Positions 8,296-17,445 of a DNA stretch of 64,000 nucleotides are shown piece by piece. The first letter of the stretch is position 1. Each line of letters begins with the position of its first letter. The position numbers and the translations under genes were made by a program. Under the pieces are notes generated by a model, which saw only the letters and a list, made by a program, of their open reading frames with translations, did not search any database and was not told where the DNA came from. Source of the stretch: Streptomyces spongiicola (GTDB taxonomy: Bacteria; Actinomycetota; Actinomycetes; Streptomycetales; Streptomycetaceae); the NCBI RefSeq assembly GCF_003122365.1, contig NZ_CP029254.1:4861501-4925500 (forward strand). The letters are read 5' to 3'.

Positions 8296-9186
8296 ATGAC
8301 ACCCGCCTACGACGCGGCGGGGGACGGCCCGGCGGTGGCGCTCCCGCGTTCCCCGGTCTGCGACCGCCGGATGTGGGACGGACAGCGGGACGCGCTGACC
8401 GAAGCCGGATACCGCGTCGTGCGACCCGGCTTCAGGGGCCTCGGCGGGCTTCGGCGGGCCTGGGCGGGCTTTGGGCGACACCCCGGCCCAGGCCGTGCGC
8501 CCCTACCGCGACGCGGACGGCGTCCCCGCTCTTCCGGACACCCTGGGGATCGGGCGGGCGGCCCTCGCCGGGGCCTCGTTCGGGGGCGGCGTCGCCGTCG
8601 AGACCACCGCGCGGTGCCCGGAGTGGGTGTCGGCGCTCGCGCTGCTCCGCGCCGGGCTGCCGGGCCGTGAACCGGGCCCGGATCCGCCGGCCTTCGACGG
8701 GGAGGAGGACGAACTCGTGCGCGCGGGCGGCCTCGACGCTACGGTCGAGCTGAACGGGAGGACCTGGCTGGGCCCGGAAGCCGGTGGGGCCGTATGCCTC
8801 TGCGCGGCCGTACAACGGCGGGTACGGGCCGTGCGGCGGTACGCCTTCGAGGGCCGGCTCGCCGCGGACGCCGAGGCGGAGCGGGCCCGTGCGGCGGGAC
8901 AGGCAGGTGCGGCGGAGCGCGCCCGTGCGGCGGGACAGGTCGGTGCGGCGGAGCAGGTCGGTGCGGGGCCCGGGGACGGCCTCGGCCGTCGACCCGGCCG
9001 CGATCGGCGCACCCGCCCCCGTGGTGTCGGGCGGTCAGGACCTCGGGGACTTCCGGGCCGTGTCGGGGCGCGTCGCCGAACTGGTCCCGGCGGCCCGCTC
9101 CGTGGTGCTTCCGCGGGCCGGGCACCCGCCCTCACCGGAGTGGCCGGCCGAAGTGGCGGACCTGCTCGTCGGCTTCCTCCGGGATC
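8296..9186 (+). pseudogene. Alpha/beta-hydrolase pseudogene with two frameshifts
   Basis: The family signature is spread over three reading frames. Frame 1 carries the N-terminus (MTPAYDAAGDGP, VCDRRMWD, AGYRVVRPGFRGLG). Frame 2 from about 8471 carries GASFGGGVAVE (nucleophile elbow GxSxGG) and ALALLRAGLPG. Frame 3 from about 8980 carries VVSGGQDLGDFRAV and the catalytic-His region RAGHPPSPEWP. The first shift coincides with copies of CGGCGGGC at 8440-8476, the second with a GTGCGGCGGGACAG repeat at 8880-8970. The usual oxyanion HG near the N-terminus is also lost. No in-frame stop ends the third segment cleanly. Confidence 0.75.
8880..8970 (+). repeat. Short tandem repeat at the second frameshift of the hydrolase pseudogene
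   Basis: Imperfect copies of a GCGGGCCCGTGCGGCGGGAC / AGGTCGGTGCGGCGGAGC pattern lie at the point where similarity moves from frame 2 to frame 3. Confidence 0.65.
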
Positions 9187-9653
9187 CGGCTCCCGCCCCG
9201 GGGAAGGCGCCGAGGGAGCCCGTAGGCCCCGGGCGGGCCGGGCTGGCCCGGGCGTTCCCGGCGGGACGCGGGCCGGACGCGCCCCGGTCGGCGGGTTCCC
9301 GCACAGGGAGCCGTGAGCCGTGCGCCCCGTGCGGCCGGCGGCTCGCGGTCTCGATGTCGCCCGGTGGGCAACCGCCGACCGTGCGCCCCGTGCGGCCGGC
9401 GGCACGCGGCGGACGGACCGCCCGTCGGGACGTGGTGCCCCGGAGCCCCGGACCGGCCCGCCGGTCCGGACAGCCGTCCGGACCGGGCGAACCGGTGGCT
9501 CAGACCAGGTGGACCGGAAGCTCAGACCGGGCGAACCGGCGGTTCAGACGAGCTGGACCGGAAGCTCAGACCGGGCGAACCGGTGGCTCAGACGAGCTGG
9601 ACCGGAAGCTCAGACCGGGCGAACCGGTGGCTCAGACGAGCTGGACCGGAAGC
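9187..9653. repeat. Intergenic region dominated by a 44-bp tandem array
   Basis: No gene is seen. From about 9486 to 9670 there are four copies of a 44-bp unit. Each unit contains a variant of the reverse complement of the P450 gene's final codons and stop, so the array appears to have grown out of the P450 3' end. Upstream (9187-9480) is GC-rich sequence with short CCGTGCGGCCGGCGG duplications. Confidence 0.8.
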
Positions 9654-10877
9654 TCAGACCAGGTGGACCGGAAGTTCGTACAGGTCGTTCTGGGTGACGA
9701 CGGGCTTGTTGCGCAGCTCCTTGGGGTGCACGGCCAGCCTCAGTTCGGGGAATCGCGCGTAGAGCGCGGGCAGCGCCACCCCCGCCTCAAGCCGGGACAG
9801 CGCGGCGCCGGGGCAGACATGCGGGCCGTGGCCGAAGGCGATGTGCCGGTTGGGCGAGCGGGTGATGTCGAAGACCCCGGCCGTGGGGCCGTGCGCCTGC
9901 TCGTCGCGGCCGATCGCCGCGTAGGAGACGATCAGGGCGTCCCCCGCGGGGATCACCCGGTCGCCGACCGGCACGTCCTCGGTGGCGAACCGGATCAGGA
10001 CGTGCGAGGTGGGGGTGGACCAGCGGAGCGTCTCCTCGACCACCGCGTCCCAGCCCACCTCGCCGGAGCGGACGAGCGCGAGCTGCTCGGGGTGGGTGGA
10101 GAGGTTGACCACGGCGTTCACGATCAGCGAGATGGTGGTCTCGTGACCGGCGGCGATCATCAGCTGGAGGGTGTTGACGATCTCCTCGTCGGTCAGCCGG
10201 TCGCCGTCCTCCGAGGCCTGGATCAGGGCGCTGGTGAGGTCGTCGCCGGGTTCGGCGCGGCGGGCTTCGACGATCCGGCTCATCATCCCGCCCAGCTCGC
10301 TGAGGGTGGCGACCACCTCTTCCGGAGGCGTCTGGGTGGAGAAGAAGCGGTCGAAGAGCACCTTGAGCCGGGGGTGGTCCTCGCGGGCGATGCCCATCAG
10401 TTCGCTGACGACGTTCATCGGCAGCGGATAGGCGAACTCGGCCTTCAGGTCGACGACGTCACCGGGGCCGTGGGAGGCCAGCCCGTCGAGCAGCTCCTCC
10501 GTCATTTCGCCGACGCGGTCGCGCAGCAGCTCCACCCGGCGGGGGGTGAGGGCCTGGGCCACCAGGGTCCGCAGCCGCCGGTGGTCCGCTCCGTCCACGG
10601 TGAGCATGGAGCGGCCCGGGTTGGCCAGGCCGATCAGCGGCCAGTCCGCGGGTATCTCGCCGCGCCGCCACGCCCCCCAGACCTCGATGTCCTTGACCAG
10701 CCGGGGGTCGGTGAGGAGGCGGCGCGCCTCGGCGTGGTGCGTGACCGCCCAGACGGGGACCCCGCCGGGGAGTTCCACCCCGGCGAGCGGCCCTGCGGCA
10801 CGCAGCAGGGCGCTCTCCGCCTCCAGGTCGGTGACGAAGGGGTCGAGGGCGATGCGTTCGGCGCTGCTCTGGGTCAT
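9654..10877 (-). CDS. Cytochrome P450, CYP154-like (second conservon P450)
   Basis: 407-aa soluble P450 with all canonical motifs: I-helix AAGHETTISL (acid-alcohol pair E-T), ExxR as EETLRWS near residue 281, and the heme loop FGHGPHVCPGAALSRLE with Cys near residue 353. ATG 10877 follows GGAAG and overlaps the stop of the upstream P450 (ATGA). Conservons commonly end in CYP157-CYP154 pairs, which supports the subfamily call; exact CYP numbers need a percent-identity comparison. Electron donors are not encoded nearby. The last codons form the seed of the tandem array downstream. Confidence 0.88.
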   Translation of the reverse strand: MTQSSAERIALDPFVTDLEAESALLRAAGPLAGVELPGGVPVWAVTHHAEARRLLTDPRLVKDIEVWGAWRRGEIPADWPLIGLANPGRSMLTVDGADHRRLRTLVAQALTPRRVELLRDRVGEMTEELLDGLASHGPGDVVDLKAEFAYPLPMNVVSELMGIAREDHPRLKVLFDRFFSTQTPPEEVVATLSELGGMMSRIVEARRAEPGDDLTSALIQASEDGDRLTDEEIVNTLQLMIAAGHETTISLIVNAVVNLSTHPEQLALVRSGEVGWDAVVEETLRWSTPTSHVLIRFATEDVPVGDRVIPAGDALIVSYAAIGRDEQAHGPTAGVFDITRSPNRHIAFGHGPHVCPGAALSRLEAGVALPALYARFPELRLAVHPKELRNKPVVTQNDLYELPVHLV

Positions 10878-12109
10878 CTTCCGGCGTCTCCAAGTACGGG
10901 GGTGGGGGTGAATCGCACGGGCAGTGAGGTCAGGCCGCGCAGCCACGGGGACGGCCGACGGGTGAGGGATTCGGCGGGGACGGCGAGATCGAGGTCGGGC
11001 AGTCGGTCGAGCACCACTTCGATCCCGGTCCTCGCGATCACCTCCGCGACCTCCTGGGCGGCGAACGGGCAGCGGTGCTCGCCGTGGCCGAAGGAGAAGA
11101 AGGCGTTGTTGCCGCCCGTGAACGCCGCGCCGTCGACGCGGACCTGGGGGTCGGAGTTGGCCGCGGCGAGGCCGAGCAGCAGCAGGTCACCGGACCTGAT
11201 GTGCCGTCCGCCGAGCACGGTGTCGCGGGCGGCCCAGCGGCCGGCCACGTTCTGGGTGGGGGTGTCCTCCCACAGGACCTCGTTCATCGCCTCGGCGACG
11301 CTGTGCCGGCCGCCGAACAGGGACGCGGCGAAACGGCCGTCGGTGAGCATCAGCCGCAGCGAGTTGCCGATCCAGTCGGCGGTCGGCTGGTGGCCCGCGG
11401 CCATCATCACCATCAGGTCCTGCATGATCTCTTCGTCGGTGAAGCCGGAGTCGTCCTCCAGCATCCGGGAGATCACGTCGTCGCCGGGCTCGGCGTGCTT
11501 CTCGGCCAGCAGGCGCTGCATCGACCCCGCCAGATGGCTCTGTCCGGCCAGCGCGCCCTCCCTGCCGTTGATCATGTCGTTGAGGGCGGTGACCAGGCCC
11601 GGCCCCTCCTCGTCGGGGAAGCCGTACAGCCGTGCCAGCACCCGCAGCGGCAGCAGCATCGCGTAGTCGCCGATGACCTCGGCCGATCCCTTGTCGCAGA
11701 AGGAGTCGACCAGTTCGTCCGCGAAGCGCTCGGCGTGGCGGATGAGTTCGGTCGCCTCGACCCCCTCCAGGGCGTTGCCGATCATCGCCGCGCGCTGCCG
11801 GTGGCGCTCGCCGACGGTGTAGAGGATGGACGGCTGCTTGCGGCCGATCATGGGCAGCAGGGGCCAGTTCTCGGGGACGGCGTCCCACTGGTTCCACAGG
11901 TCGGAGTCACGGCTGAAGAGCGCCGGGTCGCCGGTCACCTGGTGCAGCTCGCGGTAGCCCAGCACCAGCCATGCGGGTATGTCGCCGTCGAGGAGCACGG
12001 GGACCACTGAACCGTGGTCCCGCCGCATCTCCCGGTACAGCTGGGCGGGTTCGGTCTGGAAACGGGGGCCCGACAGGGGGACGGCCGTATGTCCGTCGGG
12101 GCTGGTCAA
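10874..12109 (-). CDS. Cytochrome P450 lacking ExxR, CYP157-like (first conservon P450)
   Basis: 411 aa. The fold is recognisable, but three canonical elements are changed. The ExxR position reads EVLW (near residue 276). The I-helix reads AAGHQPTADW, so the acid-Thr pair is Gln-Pro. The heme loop FGHGEHRCPFAAQ keeps the Cys but has Phe where Gly is usual. From memory, the CYP157 family is known for replacing ExxR with an E..LW motif. The TTG 12109 start overlaps the cvnD stop (TTGA); no better start fits. It precedes the canonical P450 with a 4-bp overlap, so the two are coupled and may work as a pair. Confidence 0.85.
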   Translation of the reverse strand: MTSPDGHTAVPLSGPRFQTEPAQLYREMRRDHGSVVPVLLDGDIPAWLVLGYRELHQVTGDPALFSRDSDLWNQWDAVPENWPLLPMIGRKQPSILYTVGERHRQRAAMIGNALEGVEATELIRHAERFADELVDSFCDKGSAEVIGDYAMLLPLRVLARLYGFPDEEGPGLVTALNDMINGREGALAGQSHLAGSMQRLLAEKHAEPGDDVISRMLEDDSGFTDEEIMQDLMVMMAAGHQPTADWIGNSLRLMLTDGRFAASLFGGRHSVAEAMNEVLWEDTPTQNVAGRWAARDTVLGGRHIRSGDLLLLGLAAANSDPQVRVDGAAFTGGNNAFFSFGHGEHRCPFAAQEVAEVIARTGIEVVLDRLPDLDLAVPAESLTRRPSPWLRGLTSLPVRFTPTPVLGDAGR

Positions 12110-12732
12110 GGGGCGCTCTCCTGGGTGGCGTACAGGGACTGGACATGCTGGGCGAGAGAGATGAGGACGTTCTTGCTGGAGCCCCGGGATCGGGCGTCGC
12201 AGCTGACCAGCGGCACCGCGGGGTCGAGGTCGAGTGCCTCGCGCACCTGCTCGTGGCTGTACGGCGTACCGCCGAAGTCGTTGCAGGCCACGATGAACGG
12301 GGTGCCGTGCGCCTCCAGTCGGTCGATCGCGTACCAGGAGTCCGCGATCCGGCGGACGTCCACCAGGACCACCGCGCCGAGCGTGCCCGAGAAGAGCCGG
12401 TCCCACAGGAACCAGAAGCGCTCCTGGCCGGGCGCGCCGAAGAGGTAGAGGACGTTGTGCTCGTCCAGGGAGATGCGGCCGAAGTCGAACGCGACGGTCG
12501 TGGAGGTCTTGGCGCTGACCTCGGTCGTGTCGTCGACGGACTCCCCGGCGAGGGTCATCGTCTCCTCGGTGTTGAGGGGACGGATCTCGCTCACGGAACG
12601 GACCATCGTGGTCTTGCCGACGCCGAAACCCCCGACGATCACGATCTTGATGCCGTTGTCGGAGGTGGCGTGCAGTGCGGGGCGTGCTGACGGCTGGTCG
12701 ACGGCCGGCCGGTCAGAGGTTGCGGAGGCCAA
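12106..12732 (-). CDS. cvnD: CvnD-type small GTPase of the conservon
   Basis: Ras-like GTPase of about 208 aa. G1 is GGFGVGKTTMVRSVSEI, the DxxG region reads FGAPGQERF, and the G4-like motif is ACNDFGG. These are characteristic of conservon ATP/GTP-binding proteins. No AUG/GUG start fits; TTG 12732 lies within the end of cvnC, preceded by GGAG at about 10 nt, giving a roughly 20-bp overlap. In other conservons CvnD interacts with the CvnA-CvnB-CvnC membrane complex in a G-protein-coupled-like manner. The downstream P450s may be its output. Confidence 0.88.
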   Translation of the reverse strand: MASATSDRPAVDQPSARPALHATSDNGIKIVIVGGFGVGKTTMVRSVSEIRPLNTEETMTLAGESVDDTTEVSAKTSTTVAFDFGRISLDEHNVLYLFGAPGQERFWFLWDRLFSGTLGAVVLVDVRRIADSWYAIDRLEAHGTPFIVACNDFGGTPYSHEQVREALDLDPAVPLVSCDARSRGSSKNVLISLAQHVQSLYATQESAP

Positions 12733-13069
12733 CGAGCACCTGCTCCAGGAGGTCGGGGGCGGGAAGGCGGTGAGTCGGGTCGGCCGGGCGGGGGTGCCGG
12801 GCACTGACGTGCCCGACGTCCAGCAGGTCCGACAGCAGCACCCGGACGATGCTCACCGGGAGGCGCAGCTCGGCGGCGATCTCCACCACGGCCGTGGGGC
12901 GCTCGCACATCCGCAGGATCACGGCGTGCTCGGACTGCATCCCGGGCGCCGGCGCGCGGTCCGCGACGATCAGCGTCACCAGGTCGAGCGAGTCCGACCC
13001 TGCGCTGCTGCGGCCCCCGGTGAGTGTGTACAGCCGCTCCGGTGAATCGTCTCTGCCGGGACGGCTCAT
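12713..13069 (-). CDS. cvnC: CvnC, DUF742 protein
   Basis: 118-aa DUF742 protein with the family's winged-helix-like core: LYTLTGGRS, SLDLVTLI, VVEIAAELRLPVSIVRVLLSDLLDVGHV and the closing LLEQVLVGLRNL. It is the third conserved conservon component. The start overlaps cvnB by 4 bp (ATGA). Confidence 0.92.
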   Translation of the reverse strand: MSRPGRDDSPERLYTLTGGRSSAGSDSLDLVTLIVADRAPAPGMQSEHAVILRMCERPTAVVEIAAELRLPVSIVRVLLSDLLDVGHVSARHPRPADPTHRLPAPDLLEQVLVGLRNL

Positions 13070-13497
13070 GACCCGCCGGCCGCACGCGGGGCGGCGCGCA
13101 GGTAAACGCCGATCTGCTCCACCAGTTCGCTGACGTTGTGCCCGATGAGTCCGGCGTCGGCGTCCTCGGCGGCCACCACCGCGAGATGCGCGCCCTCGCC
13201 CGCCTCCACGATGAACAGGATCCCCCCGTAGAACTCCGTCATGGCCGAGCGCACCCCGCCGGAGCCGTCACCGAACTCGATCGACGCGCCGTGGGACAGC
13301 GACTGGATGCCGGCGGCTATCGCGGCGAGCTGGTCGGCCTGGTCCACCGACAGCTCCGGGGTGCGGCAGAGCTTCAGGCCGTCCCTGGAGAGGACGAGCG
13401 CGTGCCGGGTGCCGGGTGTCCGCTCCAGCAGGTTGCCCAGCAGCCAGTCCAGGCTCTCGTCGGTGGTCGCGGTGGGGTTGTGGGCGGTAGTGGTCAT
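13066..13497 (-). CDS. cvnB: CvnB, roadblock/LC7-domain protein
   Basis: 143 aa. Roadblock/LC7 fold: LDWLLGNLLERTPGTRHALVLSRDGL, LAAIAAGIQSLSHGAS, TEFYGGILFIVEAGEGAHLAVV and a closing helix. Such domains regulate small GTPases, here presumably CvnD. It overlaps cvnA by 4 bp (13494-13497). Confidence 0.93.
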   Translation of the reverse strand: MTTTAHNPTATTDESLDWLLGNLLERTPGTRHALVLSRDGLKLCRTPELSVDQADQLAAIAAGIQSLSHGASIEFGDGSGGVRSAMTEFYGGILFIVEAGEGAHLAVVAAEDADAGLIGHNVSELVEQIGVYLRAAPRAAGGS

Positions 13498-15284
13498 CGG
13501 GGGGTGTCGCCTTCCGGGTGCGAGGACGTGGCCGGGGCCCGGCCGGGAAGCGTGGTGGGGGCGATGTCGTCAGGGTCCGGGGGTGCCGTGGTGTCGTCGC
13601 CGGGAGCAGTCCGTACGGCCTGCCGGAAACTGCTGAACCTGGCGATGCCGGACTTCACGTCGCGGGGTGGGGAGGTCTCGGGGTCCGGAGGCGCGGGCCG
13701 GGTGCTCTCGGCCGCCGCCAGGGTCTGCCCGCGGCGGCGGCGGGGGAGCCGGCCGGGGTCCGCGGCCGCGGGCTCCGGCGCACCCGCGGGCGCGGGCTGC
13801 GGCCGGACCGGGGGCGCGGGCCGCCGGTCGTCGGAGGAGCGCGCCTGCGCGGGGACGGCCGCGCCGGGCAGGGCACGGCGCTGTGCGGGGACCGTGACCG
13901 GGAGGGCGCCGGGGGTGGAGCGGGGCGCCCGGGAGGCGACCGAGGGGGCGCCGGGGGCGGCGCCGACCCGGCCGTCGCGCCCGGCGGGCCGGCTGAGCAG
14001 TTCGTGCGGGATGAGCACCAGCACACCCGTGCCGCCGCGTGCGGAGGGACGGAAGGAGACCGTCAGCCCGTGCTTGCGGGCGAGGCGCCCCACCACCGCG
14101 AGGCCGAGCCGGGTGCCGGACAGACCCCCGAGGTCGGTCACGTCCCCGCTCACGGCGTGCATGGCGCGGCGCAGTTGGACCTCGCCCATCACCAGGCCGC
14201 TGTCTTCCACGGAGACGATGGCCCCGGCCGGCACCTCCTCCACGTACACATGGACCTCGGCGGTCGGGGGCGAGAAGTTCGCCGCGTTGTCGAGGAGTTC
14301 GGCGATCGTGTGGATCACGCCCTCGGCCGCGTGACCGGCCACGGCGACCTCGCTCACCGAGTGCACCCGCACCCGCTGGTAGCCGGCGATACGGCTCATC
14401 GCGCCTCGCAACACGGATTCCATTCCGATCGGCCTGGCCCAGCGGCGGCCCGATCGCGAGCCGGTCAGCACGGCGATGGAGTCGGCCAGACGGCCGGCCT
14501 GCGCGGCCCGGTGGTCGAGATGGAGGAGGTCGCCGAGGGCCCGCTCGTCGGTGTGGCGCTCCTCCATCTCGCGCAGGTCGGCGAGCATGCTGGTGATCAG
14601 AGCCTGCATGCGACCGGCGGACTTGGCGCAGGCGGAGAGCGCGGACGCGCGGTCGGCCACGGCGCGGCGGGACTGGGCGACGAGCCGTGCGTTCTCCTCC
14701 GCCAGCGTCTCGCGTTCGCGGGTGTGCTCCTCCAGCATGCGCTCGCGTTCGCGGGTGTGCTCATCCACCAGTTGCCTGCGCTCCCTGGTGTGGTCCTGCA
14801 TCAACTGGCCCCGCTCCAGCACGTGTTCGGCGTTGATGCGGTCCCGTTCACGGATGTGCTCGGCGGTCAGCCGCTCACGCTCCGACCTGAGCTCCTCGGC
14901 GAGGCGCGCGTGCTCCCGGGTCAGTTCCTCGGTGCGCCAGGACAACTCGCCGGTCAGCCGCGACCGTTCCTTGGCCATCTCCGCGGACAGGGCCTCCCGG
15001 TCGCGGCGCAGCCCGTCGGCGTCCTGGGCGGTGGCCATCAGGCGGAGTTGGAGGATGCGCGAGGACTGGACCGCATGGGTCGCCAACGCGACCGCGCAGC
15101 ACAGCAGCACCGCGCCGGCGCCCATGGCCCAACCGAGCGCGGAACGGGCCTCTTCCGGGGCGGCGGCGGTGGCGAAAACCACTGTCGCCGAGCTGACCAG
15201 GGCTGTTGCCAGGAGGGCAAACAGGGACGCCCTCAGGGGGCCTCGTTCGTCGTCCATGGCGGGAGGGGCAGGCGACGCCGTCAT
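13494..15284 (-). CDS. cvnA: CvnA, membrane sensor with histidine-kinase-like ATPase domain
   Basis: About 596 aa. Two N-terminal transmembrane helices (FALLATALVSSATVVFATA and AMGAGAVLLCCAVALATHAV) flank a short outside loop. A long coiled coil made of RERERLxxEH-like repeats follows. The HATPase_c domain shows the N box ELLDNAANFSPP and a G2 region LGLAVVGRLARKHG. The Pro/Ala/Arg-rich tail is disordered. No phosphorylatable H box is obvious, as is usual for conservon sensors. ATG 15284 was chosen for AAGGA at 5-nt spacing; earlier starts in the same frame exist. Confidence 0.9.
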   Translation of the reverse strand: MTASPAPPAMDDERGPLRASLFALLATALVSSATVVFATAAAPEEARSALGWAMGAGAVLLCCAVALATHAVQSSRILQLRLMATAQDADGLRRDREALSAEMAKERSRLTGELSWRTEELTREHARLAEELRSERERLTAEHIRERDRINAEHVLERGQLMQDHTRERRQLVDEHTRERERMLEEHTRERETLAEENARLVAQSRRAVADRASALSACAKSAGRMQALITSMLADLREMEERHTDERALGDLLHLDHRAAQAGRLADSIAVLTGSRSGRRWARPIGMESVLRGAMSRIAGYQRVRVHSVSEVAVAGHAAEGVIHTIAELLDNAANFSPPTAEVHVYVEEVPAGAIVSVEDSGLVMGEVQLRRAMHAVSGDVTDLGGLSGTRLGLAVVGRLARKHGLTVSFRPSARGGTGVLVLIPHELLSRPAGRDGRVGAAPGAPSVASRAPRSTPGALPVTVPAQRRALPGAAVPAQARSSDDRRPAPPVRPQPAPAGAPEPAAADPGRLPRRRRGQTLAAAESTRPAPPDPETSPPRDVKSGIARFSSFRQAVRTAPGDDTTAPPDPDDIAPTTLPGRAPATSSHPEGDTPR

Positions 15285-16001
15285 CAGTGTCCTTGGAGTG
15301 GCTCGCGGCACCGGGCTCACTGAGGCGTCGTCGAGCATGACCGTCACACCACGGCCATTAGGCGGCAACTATAAGTGATGAGGTGACAGTTATGGAAAGC
15401 CGATGACCGTCGAATTTTCTCCCTGTGCCAAACCTGTGAGAGAAGACGGAGGTTGGAGCGACTTTCGGCCACGGAATGCCGGCGGGGGCGGCGGGCCTCT
15501 CCCGAGGGTACCCCCAACTCAACGCATCTGAACGGCTGTTCGGTTGCCGGGGGGCTCCCGCGAGAGGTATGACGGGGAGCCGGGCACTCGCCGGCCGATC
15601 CGCGCGCTCGTCCTCCCTGCGCGCTCACCGTCCTCCCGGCGCGCCGACGCCTGCCCTGAGGGCGTTCGCCGTGGTGGAGGACCAGGGAACGCGGAGCCTG
15701 TTTCCGGGATGGCCGACGGCGGCGCCGCGACGAACGCACTGCTGTCCGGTCCGCGCGAAGGCCGCCTGCCGTCTGCCGCCTGCCGTCTGCCACCTGCCGC
15801 ATGTCACCTCCCGTCTGCCGTCTGCCACCTCCCAGCTGCCGTCTGCCGTACGTCCGGTGCCTCTCGGCGCGTCCGGCTCCGGGGTGCCCGAGGCGGGGTG
15901 CCCGAGCCGGGGTGCCGGCACCACCCGGCCGCAGCGGTGTCCCTCTCGCGGGTGGCGGCGCCGTCGGCGTTCCGGGCCCGCCCTCGGAAGAGGCCGCGCC
16001 C
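15285..16001. other. 717-bp intergenic region upstream of the conservon
   Basis: No convincing gene on either strand. About 15300-15480 is AT-richer than its surroundings and probably holds the conservon promoter. From about 15765 to 15850 there is a degenerate repeat of TGCCGTC / TGCCACC units of about 7 or 14 bp. Both flanking genes point left, so the aldehyde dehydrogenase terminator would also lie here; no clean hairpin was found. Confidence 0.6.
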
Positions 16002-17408
16002 TCAGAAGAAGTGGCGCAGGAGGCGGGACTTCAGGGTGGTGAAGGGCGGGTAGGCGAGTCGGAGGGGGTCGGCGAGCAGGGGCTTGTCGAAGACGGCCTT
16101 GGTGTGGCTGAAGGTGTCGATGGAGTACTCCCCGTGGTAGTGGCCGAGACCGCTTTCGCCGACGCCGCCGAAGGGGAGGCCGGGTACGGCGAGGTGGACG
16201 ATGGGAGCCCCGAACGACAGGGCGCCCGAGGAGGTTTCCGAGGCGAGGCGGCGCTTGGACGCCGCGGAGGCGGTGAAGGCGTACAGGGCGAGGGGCTTGT
16301 CCCGGGCGGTGATGAAGTCGATCGCGGCGTCGAGGTCGGGGACGCGGATGATCGGCAGTACGGGGCCGAAGATCTCCTCGCTCATCAGGGGCCCGTCGGT
16401 GTCGACGTCGGTGAGGACGGTCGGGGCGAGGTAGCGGGTGGCGCGATCGTGGTCGCCGCCGGTGACGATCCGGCCGTCGCCGAGGAGGCCCGTCAGGCGG
16501 TCGAAGTGGCGCTCGTCGACGATGCGGCCGTAGTCGGCGCTCCCAGCCGGATCGGCGCCGTACATCTCGCGAATCGCGGTGGTCAGGTGCTGTTCGAGCG
16601 CGGTCGAGGTCTCGCCGACGGCGAGGACGTAGTCGGGGGCGACGCAGGTCTGACCGGCGTTCATGAACTTGCCCCAGGCGATGCGGCGGGCCGCGGTCGC
16701 GAGGTCGGCGCCCGGCTCCACGACGGCAGGGCTCTTACCGCCCAGTTCCAGGGTGACCGGGGTGAGGTGGCGCGCGGCGGCGGTCATGACGACGCGGCCG
16801 ACCTTGCCGTTGCCGGTGTAGAAGACGTGGTCGAATCGCTGTTCCAGCAGGGCCGTCGTCTCCGGTACGGCTCCCTCGACCACGGTCACGGCCTGCGGGT
16901 CCAGCGTGCGGGGCAGCCAGTGGGCGAGCGCGGCCGACGTGGCCGGGGCCAGTTCGCTGGGCTTGACCACCGCGGTGTTGCCCGCGGCGATCGCGCCGAC
17001 CAGCGGAGCGAGGGCGAGCTGAAGAGGGTAGTTCCACGGGGCGATGACCAGGACGGTGCCGAGCGGCTCGCGCACGGTGCGGGCGCGGGCCGGCCGCAGC
17101 CCGAGGGGCACCGAGGCGCGCCGCGGGCGCAACCAGCGGTCGAGATGGCGCAGGGTGTGGTCGATCTCGTTGATCGTCGACGCGATCTCGGTGGTGTACG
17201 CCTCGGTGGCGCTCTTGGCCAGGTCGGCATGGAGCGCGGCGGTGAAGACGTCCGTCTGCTCGACGAGCAGGCGTCGCAGGGCGCGCAGCTGGGTCTTTCG
17301 CCAGGCGGTGGACTTGGTGCGGCCGGTGGCGAAGGTGGCGTTCAGTCGGGCGACGAGGTCCGCCGCGCCGGTCGGGGTGAGGGTCTCGACGTGTGTGGGA
17401 GCGCTCAT
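16002..17408 (-). CDS. Aldehyde dehydrogenase family protein
   Basis: About 468 aa NAD(P)-dependent aldehyde dehydrogenase of the class-3-like, short-N-terminus group. Landmarks are the cofactor/oxyanion APWNYPLQLALAPL, KPSELAPATS, general-base region LELGGKSP, catalytic Cys in NAGQTCVAPDY, EEIFGPVLPI and FGGVGESGLGHYHG. The hydrophobic C-terminus could associate with membrane. ATG 17408 is used; an ATG 12 bp upstream is also in frame. It is divergently transcribed from a TetR gene with a palindrome in the 58-bp gap, so it is probably that repressor's target. Confidence 0.9.
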   Translation of the reverse strand: MSAPTHVETLTPTGAADLVARLNATFATGRTKSTAWRKTQLRALRRLLVEQTDVFTAALHADLAKSATEAYTTEIASTINEIDHTLRHLDRWLRPRRASVPLGLRPARARTVREPLGTVLVIAPWNYPLQLALAPLVGAIAAGNTAVVKPSELAPATSAALAHWLPRTLDPQAVTVVEGAVPETTALLEQRFDHVFYTGNGKVGRVVMTAAARHLTPVTLELGGKSPAVVEPGADLATAARRIAWGKFMNAGQTCVAPDYVLAVGETSTALEQHLTTAIREMYGADPAGSADYGRIVDERHFDRLTGLLGDGRIVTGGDHDRATRYLAPTVLTDVDTDGPLMSEEIFGPVLPIIRVPDLDAAIDFITARDKPLALYAFTASAASKRRLASETSSGALSFGAPIVHLAVPGLPFGGVGESGLGHYHGEYSIDTFSHTKAVFDKPLLADPLRLAYPPFTTLKSRLLRHFF

Positions 17409-17424
17409 GCCGACGAGCATATAT

Positions 17425-17445
17425 GAAACGGAATGTTTTCGTTTC
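17425..17445. promoter_or_regulatory. Candidate TetR operator between aldehyde dehydrogenase and tetR
   Basis: Inverted repeat GAAACG-N9-CGTTTC (GAAACGGAATGTTTTCGTTTC, listed as its arms) in the only AT-rich part of the divergent spacer. A TATCAT -10-like box follows at 17455-17460, so the tetR mRNA may be nearly leaderless. Confidence 0.65.

Noticed and set aside
9486..9670. CRISPR-like array
   Set aside because: The 44-bp units are directly adjacent with no unique spacers, and no cas genes are present. It is a minisatellite.
8784..11666. 960-aa plus-strand open frame
   Set aside because: It runs antisense through a clear P450 and much of a second one. It is a GC-rich shadow frame; only its first part (8980-9186) matches the hydrolase pseudogene.
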